The notes under the pieces were generated by a model. That model did not search any database and was not told the origin of the DNA. It was given only the letters and a program-made list of their open reading frames with translations. From NCBI GenBank assembly GCA_900469625.1, contig UBXV01000007.1, positions 186,001 through 250,000 on the forward strand: a stretch of DNA of 64,000 nt, written 5' to 3'. Shown piece after piece: positions 45,626-55,392 of the stretch. This DNA is from Hyphomicrobiales bacterium. Lineage in GTDB: Bacteria; Pseudomonadota; Alphaproteobacteria; Rhizobiales; Rhizobiaceae. Position numbers and translations under genes: made by a program. How positions within the stretch are numbered: position 1 is the stretch's first letter; each line of letters starts with the position of its first letter.

Positions 45626-48151
45626 TCAGGCCGCGCGGTAAGCCTGCATATCGGCCGCCTCCGGCTCCAGCCGGAACTGCTCGACCAGCATCATCAGCGT
45701 GTCGGCCTGGTTGGAGAGGGCGAGGCTCGTTGCCGTTGCCTCTTCCACCATCGAGGCGTTCTGCTGGGTCATCTGATCCATCTGGTTGACCGATCCGTTG
45801 ACCTCGTTGAGGGCGACGGCCTGATCGCGGCTTGCGGTTGCGATCATTTCCACGTGCTGGCTGACCGTGACGATCTGGGCACTGATAGATGCCAGCACCG
45901 CGCCGGTCTCCTTGACCAGCAGCGAGCCGGAATTGACCTCGTCCGTCGACTTGTTGATGAGACCCTTGATCTCGCGGGCCGCTTCCGCCGATCGCTGCGC
46001 CAGTTCGCGCACCTCCTGTGCGACGACGGCAAAACCCTTGCCGGCTTCACCGGCGCGCGCAGCCTCGATGCCGGCATTCAGCGCCAGAAGGTTGGTCTGG
46101 AAGGCGATGTCGTCGATGACCTCGATGATCTGCTCGATCTGGCGCGAGGCCTCCTCGATGCGGCCCATGGCGGCGATCGCATTGGTGACGACGGTTGCCG
46201 AGCTGTCGGCGCTCTTCTTCGTCTGGGTCACCGCTACATTCGCCTCGTTCGCGCGCTCGGCCGACGAGCGGACCGTCACGGTGATCTGGTCGACCGCCGC
46301 AGCCGTCTCCTCGAGCGAAGCGGCCTGAGCTTCGGTCCGCTTCGACAGCGAGTCGGCGGCGTGGTGCATGTCGGCGCCGCTCTGCTGGATCGCCTGCGCG
46401 TTGCCGCGGATCTGCGCCAGCGTGTCCTGCAGCCGGATCAGCGAGCCGTTGAAGTCGGTGCGCAGCTGCTCGAGACGGCCATGGAACGGGATGTCGATCT
46501 GGCGCGACAGGTCGCCCTGGGCCAGACGGCCGAGGCCGGCGGCAAGCTCGCTGACGGCAAGGTCGATCTGGCGATCGAGTTCGCGCTTTTCGGCATCGTT
46601 GCGGCTACGCTCGACATCGGCACGGGCGCGCTGTTCTTCGCTTTCGGCCTCGATGCGCACCTTGGAGAGCGCATTTTCCTTGAAGACGCCAAGCGCGCGG
46701 GCCATGTCGCCGATCTCGTCCTGACGGCTGTCGCCGTCAATCGAGGTGTCGAGGCGGCCGTCTGCCAGGCGACGCATGGCGGCGGTGATCTGGCCGATCG
46801 GCTTCTTCAGCGTCAGTGTGAGCGCGATGCCGGCGAGCAGTGCAATGACGACGCCTGCAACGGTGGCGGCAACCGAAATCTGGTTGGCTTCCTGGCGCTC
46901 GGTGCCGGCGGCGACCTTCTGCTGTTCGGCAAAGCCGGTGAGATCGCTCCAGATCTGGTTGATCGACTGGCCGGCGGCATCGAAATCGGCTGTCCGCTTG
47001 ACGGTGATCTCGACCAGCGTGGCGGCGTCCTTCTTCATCACGGTGATGATCGGCATCAGCGTATCGGCAATGGCATCGAAGGATGCGCCTTCGCTCGCCA
47101 CGCCGCGCAGCGTCGCCATGTTCTGCTGAACCGCCAGGAACTTGTCGAGCAGCTTCTGACGGTTGCCTTCGACCGTCACGCCCATGAAGGTGGCTGCGGA
47201 AATCTGGATGTCGGTGATCGACGAGGAAAGCCGGCGCGTCGCGGTCAGAACGGATTCGGTGCTGACGATCAGCTGATCGAGCTCGGCGAAGATCCGGGTG
47301 GCATCCCGCATCTTGCCCACGGAAGCGGCCTCGAGGCGGAAGCTGGCGGTACGGAAACGGTCGACATGCTTGGATATGCCGGCAAGCGTTTCAGGACCGG
47401 CAGGTGCTTTCAGGAGCGAGCCGATCTCGCTCGATGCCGACGTGATCGTCTCGGTCAGCGACTTCTCGTCCTTCGGCAGCAGCCGGAAGATGTCGCGCTC
47501 GGTGCGGCCGATCATCGGGAACCGTTCCTTGACGACCTTGAGCTTCTCCTCGATCGTCGTCGCCTTGCTGACTTCGGTGCCGAACTCGTTGAAGAAGCGC
47601 GAGGCGCGCATCAGCTTTTCGGCTTCGCGCAGCATGGTCTTGGCGGCGTTCTCGTTCTTGCGCACGGCATATTGCAGCCGGTTCGACTCGTCGTTGATCT
47701 TGGCACGTTCCACCAGGAGCGCATCGAGGTTCGTCATCATCGCGGCGCGCATCTCCTGCTCGCCGACATGCAGCTTCCAGAGACCGTCGATGCGTGCTTC
47801 GATATCGTTTGTTGCGGCAATCGCGGCCGTCAGCTCGTCCTGGCCGTTCTGGCCGGCAACCTGAGCGGCGGTATCGGCGAGAATTTCCTTCTGCGCAGCG
47901 ATCTTGCCCTGGAGGGCGTCGCGCGTTTCCTCGGTGGTCGAGTGCAGGAAGTTGTTCATCCCCGCATAGACGTCCTTGAACCCGCTCAGCGTCTGCAGGA
48001 CGCTGTTGGAAATCTCCATCCGCCCCTGCAGCAGGCCGGACGCATAAAGGCCGGTAATGCCGACGGCACAGATGCTGACGACGAAGGGCAGAATGAAGAA
48101 CAGCACCTTCGTCTGGATCTTGAAACGGGCAAGAATTCTGTCAATGAACAT
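45626..48151 (-). CDS. Methyl-accepting chemotaxis protein with very large periplasmic domain
   Basis: 841 aa. TM1 is about 16-38 and TM2 about 427-447, leaving a roughly 385-residue all-helical periplasmic region, far longer than the usual 150-250. HAMP domains follow ([20 protein letters not shown] and a second near 530-580), then the signalling domain with the hairpin tip '[20 protein letters not shown]' and [20 protein letters not shown]. The C-terminus is [13 protein letters not shown]. The elongated helical sensor resembles what I remember of S. meliloti McpZ, but I did not verify that. ATG 48151 places TM1 correctly. Confidence 0.9.
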   Translation of the reverse strand: MFIDRILARFKIQTKVLFFILPFVVSICAVGITGLYASGLLQGRMEISNSVLQTLSGFKDVYAGMNNFLHSTTEETRDALQGKIAAQKEILADTAAQVAGQNGQDELTAAIAATNDIEARIDGLWKLHVGEQEMRAAMMTNLDALLVERAKINDESNRLQYAVRKNENAAKTMLREAEKLMRASRFFNEFGTEVSKATTIEEKLKVVKERFPMIGRTERDIFRLLPKDEKSLTETITSASSEIGSLLKAPAGPETLAGISKHVDRFRTASFRLEAASVGKMRDATRIFAELDQLIVSTESVLTATRRLSSSITDIQISAATFMGVTVEGNRQKLLDKFLAVQQNMATLRGVASEGASFDAIADTLMPIITVMKKDAATLVEITVKRTADFDAAGQSINQIWSDLTGFAEQQKVAAGTERQEANQISVAATVAGVVIALLAGIALTLTLKKPIGQITAAMRRLADGRLDTSIDGDSRQDEIGDMARALGVFKENALSKVRIEAESEEQRARADVERSRNDAEKRELDRQIDLAVSELAAGLGRLAQGDLSRQIDIPFHGRLEQLRTDFNGSLIRLQDTLAQIRGNAQAIQQSGADMHHAADSLSKRTEAQAASLEETAAAVDQITVTVRSSAERANEANVAVTQTKKSADSSATVVTNAIAAMGRIEEASRQIEQIIEVIDDIAFQTNLLALNAGIEAARAGEAGKGFAVVAQEVRELAQRSAEAAREIKGLINKSTDEVNSGSLLVKETGAVLASISAQIVTVSQHVEMIATASRDQAVALNEVNGSVNQMDQMTQQNASMVEEATATSLALSNQADTLMMLVEQFRLEPEAADMQAYRAA

Positions 48152-48504
48152 GGAAAACACCTTGGCTCGCAGCTCGCATTCGCCTCCCCCGGCGGCTCGA
48201 AACATGTCTCGCCTCTGGGCCTAACTGCCAAAAGGACGAAACGATCGAGAGCCACCCGATGCGCAAACAGGCTGATGTTTTTCTGAAAAATCATGCGGTG
48301 CACACCGCCAGTCCGTCAGCAATCATTGCGGGACCGCGCCACCTCCCCGGTAGCGAAGTCCTGACGGAACTCACTTCGTCGCAATATTCAATTTGAACGA
48401 TTAAAAATTGTATAAGCGTGCAGCACTCGCCTGCGAATTTTCGAGGGCGCTCGCACGCGCATGGCGCGCCGGTGCTTCTGCCGGCAAGCGGCCGAGCGGC
48501 GGTG
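48152..48504. other. Intergenic region upstream of the chemoreceptor gene
   Basis: 353 bases. Holds the chemoreceptor promoter and an AT-rich stretch near 48380-48420, plus the 14-base palindrome GCGGTGCACACCGC near 48295. No gene was recognised. Confidence 0.5.
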
Positions 48505-48651
48505 TCAGTGCCAGAGGGCCGGAAGCGTCGCGAGGGCGGCAACGGCAAAGAACGCGACCAAGGCGATGCGGGTCAGCATCACTCTCTGTGCGCGGCTCTC
48601 GTCGGTGCGAGCAATGGCGATAGCGCGGGGACGACGGCGTGGCTGGTTCAT
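48505..48651 (-). CDS. Short single-helix membrane protein
   Basis: 48 aa. The basic N-terminus MNQPRRRPRAIAIARTDESR is followed by the hydrophobic helix MLTRIALVAFFAVAALATLP and ends ALWH. AAGGACAGGA lies just before the ATG at 48651. The charge distribution predicts a cytoplasmic N-terminus. The family is unknown. Confidence 0.55.
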   Translation of the reverse strand: MNQPRRRPRAIAIARTDESRAQRVMLTRIALVAFFAVAALATLPALWH

Positions 48652-48885
48652 GACATCCTGTCCTTCTCACTGACCGGCAACAATCGGCCCGGTTACACCG
48701 GCTTGCCAGTCGTCATCATATTGCAGCCATGCTGTGGCAGAGAAAAGCCCTAAAAATGGAAACAGTGTGATTTCCGTTCGCGGAACAATTCCATTCTGAC
48801 CGAGCGCCGGCTGTGCCGACATAAGACGAGGTTCGGGCATATCCGTTAACAATGGCTGAAGCGACCCGCCGCAAAAGCGGGAGGG

Positions 48886-50070
48886 TCAAACGTCCTGCCC
48901 GGCGGCAAAGCCCGAGGCCCAGGCCCATTGGAAATTGTAACCACCGAGCCAGCCGGTCACATCGACGCATTCGCCGATGAAATAGAGCCCGGGAACGGCC
49001 TTTGCCTGCATCGTCTTGGAATCGAGACCGCCGGTATCGACACCGCCAAGCGTCACCTCGGCCGTGCGATATCCTTCTGAGCCGGCCGGCTTGATCGTCC
49101 AGGCCTGGATCGTGGCCGACAGCGCCTCGATCGTCTTGTCGGAGAGATCGGCGAGCTGCTTTCCGGTCAGCTTGGCGCCATCGGCAAAGAACTGCGCAAG
49201 CCGCCGTGGCAGGATATCGGCGAGCGCCGTCTGAACGGCCTGCTTGCCGTTGCTGCGGCGCGCTGCTTTCAGGATCGAGGCGATGTCGATATCGGGCATC
49301 AGCCTCAAGACGATATCCTGCCCTTCGCGCCAATAGGACGATATCTGCAGGATCGCCGGACCGCTCAGGCCGCGATGCGTGATCAGCACCGCTTCGCGAA
49401 ACGCCGTCTTGCCGGACCGCGCCTCGGCGTCGGCGGCGACACCCGCCAGTTCGCCGATCGTCTCGAGCTGGGCCGGATCGAGCGTCAGCGGCACGAGCCC
49501 AGGGCGCGTCTCGACCAGCGCCAGTCCGAACTGCTCGGCGATCTTATAGGCAAGCCCCGTCGCGCCCATCTTCGGGATCGATTTGCCGCCGCTCGCGACC
49601 ACCAGCGACTGCGCGTCCACCGGTCCGTCGGCTGTCATCACCCGGAAGCCGTCGCCATGGCGCTCGACGCTCTCGATCGCCGTCTCCAGTCGCAGCTCGG
49701 CACCGGCCTCGCGCATTTCGGTCAGCAGCATCCTGATGATGTCCTTGGCCGAATGATCGCAGAACAATTGCCCGAGCGTCTTCTCGTGCCAGGCGATGCC
49801 GTGTCTTTCGACCAGCGCCAGGAAATCGCGCGCGCCGTAGCGCGCAAGCGCCGACTTGCAGAAATGCGGGTTGGCGGACAGGAAATTCTTCGGCCCGGCA
49901 TGGATATTGGTGAAGTTGCAGCGGCCGCCGCCGGAGATGCGGATCTTTTCGCCAGGGGCCCTTGCATGGTCGATGACGAGCACGCGCCGGCCACGCTTGC
50001 CGGCCTCGATGGCGCACATCATGCCGGCAGCACCGGCGCCAATGATCACCACATCCCTTTTTTCTGCCAC
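48886..50070 (-). CDS. BaiN/HI0933-family NAD(P)/FAD-dependent oxidoreductase
   Basis: 394 aa. FAD motif VVIIGAGAAGMMCAIEAG, then the family block EKIRISGGGRCNFTN, LVVASGGKSIPKMGATG in the middle, and the C-terminal TLGGVDTGGLDSKTMQAK with 'GLYFIGECVDVTGWLGGYNF' as in HI0933/YhiN proteins. The physiological substrate is unknown for most members; BaiN reduces bile-acid intermediates. It stands alone, divergent from puuA. Confidence 0.9.
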   Translation of the reverse strand: MAEKRDVVIIGAGAAGMMCAIEAGKRGRRVLVIDHARAPGEKIRISGGGRCNFTNIHAGPKNFLSANPHFCKSALARYGARDFLALVERHGIAWHEKTLGQLFCDHSAKDIIRMLLTEMREAGAELRLETAIESVERHGDGFRVMTADGPVDAQSLVVASGGKSIPKMGATGLAYKIAEQFGLALVETRPGLVPLTLDPAQLETIGELAGVAADAEARSGKTAFREAVLITHRGLSGPAILQISSYWREGQDIVLRLMPDIDIASILKAARRSNGKQAVQTALADILPRRLAQFFADGAKLTGKQLADLSDKTIEALSATIQAWTIKPAGSEGYRTAEVTLGGVDTGGLDSKTMQAKAVPGLYFIGECVDVTGWLGGYNFQWAWASGFAAGQDV

Positions 50071-50194
50071 GAAACACCTTTGAGCTCTTCAGCGCATTCC
50101 ATTCCGCTCGCGCCGACGAAAGTCAATCGTCCCGCACTAGCCAATTGGCAATCTCCGGTTATGATGCGCCATCCGAAGCCAAAACCGGTGATTT

Positions 50195-51631
50195 ATGCCC
50201 TCCAAGAGAAGTGCTGCCCAACAAACAACGAAAATCAGCAAAACCTCGAAAATACCCGCCGCCCTGCATTCCCTCCGAGGCGTCAAGACCTGGAAGGAAG
50301 CAACGGACTGGCTGAAGATCCGCGGGATCGAAGACATCGAATGCATCACGCCCGACCTTGCCGGCGTTCCCCGCGGCAAGATGATGCCGACCTCCAAGTT
50401 CACATCCAATACCTCGCTGGCGCTGCCATCGGCCGTCTACCGCCATACGATCTCGGGCGAATATCCTGACGAGACCGGCCAGTTCCGCTACGATTCGCGC
50501 GACAGCGACATCAAGCTCGTGCCCGACCTTTCGACGCTTTCGGTCGTGCCCTGGGAAACAGATCCGACGGCGCAGGTGATCTGCGACATCGTCGGCTCCG
50601 AAGGCGAGCAGATCAGCTATACGCCGCGCAACGTCCTGAAGCGCGTGGTCGAGCTCTACCGCCAGAAGGGCTGGAAGCCGGTTGTCGCCCCCGAAATCGA
50701 GTTCTACCTCGTCGCCACCAATGACGATCCCGACTATCCGCTGCATCCGCCGAAGGGCCGCTCCGGCCGCTCGATCCTCGGCGGCCAGGGTTATTCGATC
50801 GCCGGCATCAACGAGTTCGACGAACTGATCGACGACATCTATCACTTCTCCGAGAAACAGGGTCTGGAGATCGACACGCTGATCCACGAGGAAGGACCGG
50901 CGCAGCTCGAGATCAACCTTCGTCACGGCGATCCGATCGAGCTTGCCGACCAGGTGTTCCTGTTCAAGCGCACGATCCGAGAGGCGGCGCTGAAGCACGG
51001 CATCTACGCCACCTTCATGGCCAAGCCGATGCAGGGCCAGCCGGGTTCGGCCATGCACATCCACCAGTCGGTGATCGAGATCAACACCGGACGAAACCTG
51101 TTCTCCAACCCGGATGGTTCCGCCTCCAAGGAGTTCTTCAACTTCATCGGCGGCATGCAGCATTACGTGCCGCGCACGCTGGTGATGATGGCACCCTACG
51201 TAAATTCCTTCCGCCGGCTGACGCCCGACATGTCGGCGCCGGTGAACACGGCCTGGGGCTACGACAATCGCACGACCGCGTTCCGCATTCCGGTATCCGA
51301 GCCTGTGGCGCGACGGATCGAGAACCGGCTGCCGAGTTCGGACGCCAATCCGTATCTCGCGCTCGCAGCCTCGCTTGCCTGCGGGTATCTCGGGATCATC
51401 GAGGGCCGCGAACCTTCGGCGCCCACGGAAGACACCGCCAACGAAGGCGAGATCGACCTGCCGCGCGGGCTGCTCGAAGCCGTTGCCCTGCTCGAATCCG
51501 CCCCCTCGCTTGCCGAGGTGCTGAGCCCGGAATTCATCGCCATCTATGCGGGCGTGAAACGCGGCGAATTCGAAACCTTCATGCAGGTGATCAGCCCGTG
51601 GGAGCGCGAGTTCCTGCTGCTGAACGTCTGA
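50195..51631 (+). CDS. puuA: Gamma-glutamylputrescine synthetase-like glutamine synthetase (PuuA)
   Basis: A 478-aa type-I glutamine-synthetase fold. The active-site block is PGSAMHIHQSV, the Mg/ATP site is EIEFYLVA, and the C-terminal Arg-loop is RIENRLPSSDANPYLALAA. The adenylylation Tyr region of GlnA is not evident. Such paralogues glutamylate putrescine. The gene 16 bases downstream encodes a matching FAD oxidase, and a putrescine importer is in the same window, so the Puu route is the best reading. Start ATG 50195. Confidence 0.87.
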   Translation: MPSKRSAAQQTTKISKTSKIPAALHSLRGVKTWKEATDWLKIRGIEDIECITPDLAGVPRGKMMPTSKFTSNTSLALPSAVYRHTISGEYPDETGQFRYDSRDSDIKLVPDLSTLSVVPWETDPTAQVICDIVGSEGEQISYTPRNVLKRVVELYRQKGWKPVVAPEIEFYLVATNDDPDYPLHPPKGRSGRSILGGQGYSIAGINEFDELIDDIYHFSEKQGLEIDTLIHEEGPAQLEINLRHGDPIELADQVFLFKRTIREAALKHGIYATFMAKPMQGQPGSAMHIHQSVIEINTGRNLFSNPDGSASKEFFNFIGGMQHYVPRTLVMMAPYVNSFRRLTPDMSAPVNTAWGYDNRTTAFRIPVSEPVARRIENRLPSSDANPYLALAASLACGYLGIIEGREPSAPTEDTANEGEIDLPRGLLEAVALLESAPSLAEVLSPEFIAIYAGVKRGEFETFMQVISPWEREFLLLNV

Positions 51632-51647
51632 CCTGAGAGGCCGACCG

Positions 51648-52934
51648 ATGCCCTGGCAAAGCCCGATCTCGCCCGGTTACTCCTGGTATGAGGCAACCGT
51701 TCCGGATCGACCCGAATTCCCGCAGATGGCGGGATCGCGCAAGGCGGACGTCGCCATCATCGGCGGCGGCTATACCGGGCTTCAGGCAGCCTTCAATCTT
51801 GCCCGCCAGGGCGTCGACGTCACCCTCATCGACGCCTGCCGCTTCGGCGACGGGGCGTCGGGGCGCAATGGCGGCCAGTTCGGCACCGGCCAGCGCGCCT
51901 GGGCCGACGAAACCGAGGAAACGCTCGGCCACGAGCGGGCGCAAGCCCTGTTCGACATGGCCGAAAACGCCAAGCGCTACGTGCTCGATTTCGCCGCCGA
52001 ACATGCGATCGAAATCGAGTTCATGCCGGGGCAGCTTTCGGTTGGTCACAAGAAGAGCCTGGAGAAGGACTACCGCGACCACGTCGAGGCGATGGCGACA
52101 CGATTCGGTTATAAGCACCTCTCGTTCATGGAGCGGGAGGAGACGGCAAGCCGGCTGGGATCGTCGCGCTATCACTTCGGCATCCGCGACGCCGGCACTG
52201 GCCATATCCATCCCTTGAAGCTGCTGGTGGGGCTCGCCCGGCAGGCGGCGCTTTCCGGTGCCAATCTGTTCGAGCAGACGAAGGCACTGAAGATCGACCG
52301 CGACGCGAGAGCGATCGTCATCACCACCGATCGCGGCACGATCACGGCGGACCGGGTGCTCGTCGCCTGCAACGCCTATATCGGCAATCTCGAGCCGATC
52401 AGCGCCAGCCATGTGATGCCGATCCGCTCGTTCATCGGTGCGACCGAGGTCCTCTCTGCCCATCCGAACGTGCTGCCCGGTGGCGAATCGGTCGACGATT
52501 CGCGCTTCGTGGTGCGCTATTTTCGCAAGTCCAAGGACGGGCGGCTGCTGTTTGGCGGGCGCGAGGCCTATACCGCCGACAATCCGCGCGACATTTCCAC
52601 CCATATCCGCCGGCAGATCTCGGAGATCTATCCGGAACTCGGCAATGTCGAGATCACCCATGGCTGGGGCGGCTCGGTGGGCATCACCATGCCGCGCACG
52701 CCCTTCTGTCGCGAAGTCATGCCGGGCGTCACCTCGATCGGCGGCTATTCCGGCCACGGGGTCATGCTTTCGAACTATTGCGGCAAGCTCTATGCTGACC
52801 TGGCGTTGGGCAAAGCAACCGAACTCGACCTGCTGAAAGCCTTGAAAATACCGGCTTTTCCCGGTGGAGCGCGCTTGCGTTCGCCGCTTCTGTTCCTGGC
52901 GCTCAGCTGGTACGCGCTTCGCGACAAGCTCTAG
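51648..52934 (+). CDS. puuB: Gamma-glutamylputrescine oxidase-like FAD oxidoreductase (PuuB/OrdL)
   Basis: 428 aa of the DAO superfamily. An N-terminal SPISPGYSWYEATVPDRPEF is typical of PuuB/OrdL. The FAD motif is VAIIGGGYTGLQAAFNLARQ, followed by GDGASGRNGGQFGTGQR and the C-terminal 'TSIGGYSGHGVMLSNYCGKL'. It would oxidise gamma-glutamylputrescine to the aldehyde. GAGAGG precedes ATG 51648. It forms a two-gene unit with puuA. Confidence 0.87.
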   Translation: MPWQSPISPGYSWYEATVPDRPEFPQMAGSRKADVAIIGGGYTGLQAAFNLARQGVDVTLIDACRFGDGASGRNGGQFGTGQRAWADETEETLGHERAQALFDMAENAKRYVLDFAAEHAIEIEFMPGQLSVGHKKSLEKDYRDHVEAMATRFGYKHLSFMEREETASRLGSSRYHFGIRDAGTGHIHPLKLLVGLARQAALSGANLFEQTKALKIDRDARAIVITTDRGTITADRVLVACNAYIGNLEPISASHVMPIRSFIGATEVLSAHPNVLPGGESVDDSRFVVRYFRKSKDGRLLFGGREAYTADNPRDISTHIRRQISEIYPELGNVEITHGWGGSVGITMPRTPFCREVMPGVTSIGGYSGHGVMLSNYCGKLYADLALGKATELDLLKALKIPAFPGGARLRSPLLFLALSWYALRDKL

Positions 52935-53032
52935 GAAGCGCATTTGCGGCCATTTTATTGCGTCGCACCCTAGCGCCTTTAAATCGATTAGATTATATGT
53001 GGCCCTGACCTGAACAAGATCGAGATTATCCC

Positions 53033-54508
53033 ATGAGCAGCCAGATCATTCCCGTCGAACCGTTTGACTATGTCGTGTTCGGGGGCACCGGCGATCTCGC
53101 CGAGCGCAAGCTGCTGCCAGCGCTCTATCACCGCCAGATGGAAGGCCAGATTACCGAGCCGACCCGCATCATCGGCGCTTCGCGTGCCGCCTTGACGCAC
53201 GAGGAATATCGCAAGTTTGCCGCCGACGCGCTGAAGGAACACCTCAAGCCGGCCGAGTACAACGAAGAGGAAGTGGCGAAGTTCACCGCCCGCCTCTTCT
53301 ACGTCTCCGTCGACGCCAAGTCCGACCAGGGCTGGGACACGCTGAAGAAGATCCTGGAAGAGGGCAAGGACCGCATTCGCGCCTTTTACCTCGCCGTCGG
53401 ACCCGCAATCTTCGGCGACATCTCGGAGAAGATCCGCGACCACAAGCTGATCACCAAGACCACGCGCATCGTCGTTGAAAAGCCGATCGGACGCGACCTT
53501 GCGTCCGCAACCGAGCTCAACGATACGATCGGCAAGGTTTTCCGCGAAGAGCAGATCTTCCGCATCGACCACTATCTCGGCAAGGAGACGGTGCAGAACC
53601 TGATGGCGCTGCGCTTTGCCAACGCGCTCTACGAGCCGCTTTGGAACTCCGCCCATATCGACCATGTGCAGATCACCGTGTCGGAGGCCGTCGGCCTGGA
53701 AAACCGCGCCGGCTATTACGACAAGGCTGGTGCGCTGCGCGACATGGTGCAGAACCACATCCTGCAGCTCGTCTGCTTCGTGGCGATGGAAGCGCCGACC
53801 TCGATGGACGCGGAGGCCGTGCGCGACGAAAAGCTCAAGGTTCTGCGTGCGCTGAAGCCGGTCAACGCCTCCAATGTCGAGCAGGTGACGGTTCGCGGCC
53901 AGTATCGTGCAGGCGCTTCTGCCGGCGGCCCCGTGAAGGGCTACCTCGAAGAGCTTGAAGGCGGCGTTTCGAACACCGAAACCTTCGTCGCGATCAAGGC
54001 CGAAGTCAGCAACTGGCGCTGGGCCGGCGTGCCGTTCTACATCCGCACCGGCAAGCGGCTTGCCGGCCGCATGTCGGAAATCGTCATCACCTTCAAGCAG
54101 ATCCCGCACTCGATCTTCGACAACAGCGCCGGTCGTATTTCCGCCAACCAGCTCGTCATCCGCCTGCAGCCGAACGAAGGCGTCAAGCAGTCGCTGATGA
54201 TCAAGGACCCTGGTCCGGGCGGCATGCGCCTTCGCAATGTCTCGCTCGACATGAGCTTTGCCGAGGAATTCGACGTGCGCAACGCCGATGCCTATGAGCG
54301 GCTGCTGTTCGACGTGGTGCGCAACAACCAGACGCTGTTCGTGCGCCGCGACGAAGTCGAGGCCGCGTGGAAGTGGGTCGATCCGATCCTCAAGGCCTGG
54401 GAAGAGACCGGACAGCAGGTCCAGGGCTACACAGCCGGCACCTGGGGTCCGAGCCAGTCGATCGCGCTGATCGAGCGCGACGGCCGCACCTGGCACGATG
54501 CAATATAG
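53033..54508 (+). CDS. zwf: Glucose-6-phosphate 1-dehydrogenase
   Basis: 491 aa. NAD(P) motif VFGGTGDLAERKLLPALYHR; active site FRIDHYLGKETVQNL with the catalytic histidine. There is a C-terminal structural domain with usual length. It makes 6-phosphogluconolactone for the Entner-Doudoroff and pentose-phosphate routes. It is the first gene of zwf-pgl, with edd 177 bases after pgl. A promoter should lie in the 98-base AT-rich gap before it; no operator was recognised. Confidence 0.96.
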   Translation: MSSQIIPVEPFDYVVFGGTGDLAERKLLPALYHRQMEGQITEPTRIIGASRAALTHEEYRKFAADALKEHLKPAEYNEEEVAKFTARLFYVSVDAKSDQGWDTLKKILEEGKDRIRAFYLAVGPAIFGDISEKIRDHKLITKTTRIVVEKPIGRDLASATELNDTIGKVFREEQIFRIDHYLGKETVQNLMALRFANALYEPLWNSAHIDHVQITVSEAVGLENRAGYYDKAGALRDMVQNHILQLVCFVAMEAPTSMDAEAVRDEKLKVLRALKPVNASNVEQVTVRGQYRAGASAGGPVKGYLEELEGGVSNTETFVAIKAEVSNWRWAGVPFYIRTGKRLAGRMSEIVITFKQIPHSIFDNSAGRISANQLVIRLQPNEGVKQSLMIKDPGPGGMRLRNVSLDMSFAEEFDVRNADAYERLLFDVVRNNQTLFVRRDEVEAAWKWVDPILKAWEETGQQVQGYTAGTWGPSQSIALIERDGRTWHDAI

Positions 54509-54516
54509 GTAAGGCG

Positions 54517-55215
54517 ATGAGCACGACGCTTCACACATTCGACACTGGCGCAGCCCTCGCCGAAGGCCTGGCCGACGCCGTCAGCGCAGCCCTTGCCGCC
54601 GGCATCGCCGCCCGCGGAACCGCCAGCATCGCCGTCTCCGGCGGCTCTACCCCGAAGGCCTTCTTCCAGGCGCTCGCCAGGAAGGACATCGCGTGGGACA
54701 AGGTTACGGTCACGCTGGTGGACGAACGTTTCGTTCCGCCTGAAAGCGACCGGTCCAACCACGCGCTGGTCACGGCCAACCTGCTGCAGGGTCCAGCCGC
54801 CAAGGCGCACTTCCTGCCGCTTTACCACGCCGCCGCTTCGGCGGAAGATGCAGCCGTGCTTGCGAGCAAGGAGACGGCGAAGATCGGCGCACCCTTCGAC
54901 GTCGTCGTGCTTGGCATGGGAACGGATGGCCATACGGCCTCGTTCTTCCCGGGCGGAACGCAGCTTTCCAAGGCAATCGACGCGGCGACGCCACGCGGCG
55001 TCATCACCATGGAAGCGGAAGGCGCCGGCGAGCCGCGGCTGACCTTTACCTTCTCGAGCCTCAACGATGCGAGACTGCTGGTTCTGCACATCGAGGGCGA
55101 AGGCAAGAAAGTCGTGCTGGCGAAGGCAGAAGGTCAAGGCGACGAGGCCGAGATGCCGATCCGCACCATGCTGCGCCGCGCAGCCTCGCCGCTGCAGATT
55201 TACTGGGCGCCGTAA
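54517..55215 (+). CDS. pgl: 6-Phosphogluconolactonase
   Basis: 232 aa of the DevB/Pgl type. SVSGGSTPKAFFQALARKDI near the N-terminus, VTLVDERFVPPESDRSNHAL, then VVLGMGTDGHTASFFPG around the catalytic histidine. It hydrolyses 6-phosphogluconolactone made by Zwf. ATG 54517 lies 8 bases after zwf, so the two are co-transcribed; longer upstream readings overlap zwf and lack similarity. Confidence 0.95.
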   Translation: MSTTLHTFDTGAALAEGLADAVSAALAAGIAARGTASIAVSGGSTPKAFFQALARKDIAWDKVTVTLVDERFVPPESDRSNHALVTANLLQGPAAKAHFLPLYHAAASAEDAAVLASKETAKIGAPFDVVVLGMGTDGHTASFFPGGTQLSKAIDAATPRGVITMEAEGAGEPRLTFTFSSLNDARLLVLHIEGEGKKVVLAKAEGQGDEAEMPIRTMLRRAASPLQIYWAP

Positions 55216-55268
55216 CGGCCGGATGTCCGGCCGGTTCAGGGCACTTTCAACCGGTGGCGCCCCACCGG
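55216..55268 (+). terminator. Two hairpins between pgl and edd
   Basis: GGCCGGA-TG-TCCGGCC (55217-55232) and CCGGTGG-CGCC-CCACCGG (55251-55268). No T tract, so they may be processing or partial-termination elements rather than full terminators. Confidence 0.5.
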
Positions 55269-55392
55269 AATGAGAAGGTGTTCAAAAATCTCATACCGGG
55301 GCGTGGCCTGCACGTTCTCCCAGGCAGGCGACGCTCCGGATCGATGACAGGATGAAGATGAGGAGCGCGCGCGCTCCGGAACAGGATTTGCC

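Noticed and set aside
45854-48286. 810-codon plus-strand open frame
   Set aside because: Exact antisense shadow of the chemoreceptor gene; no family features.
52988-54538. 516-codon minus-strand open frame
   Set aside because: Antisense to zwf, whose active-site motifs are intact on the plus strand.
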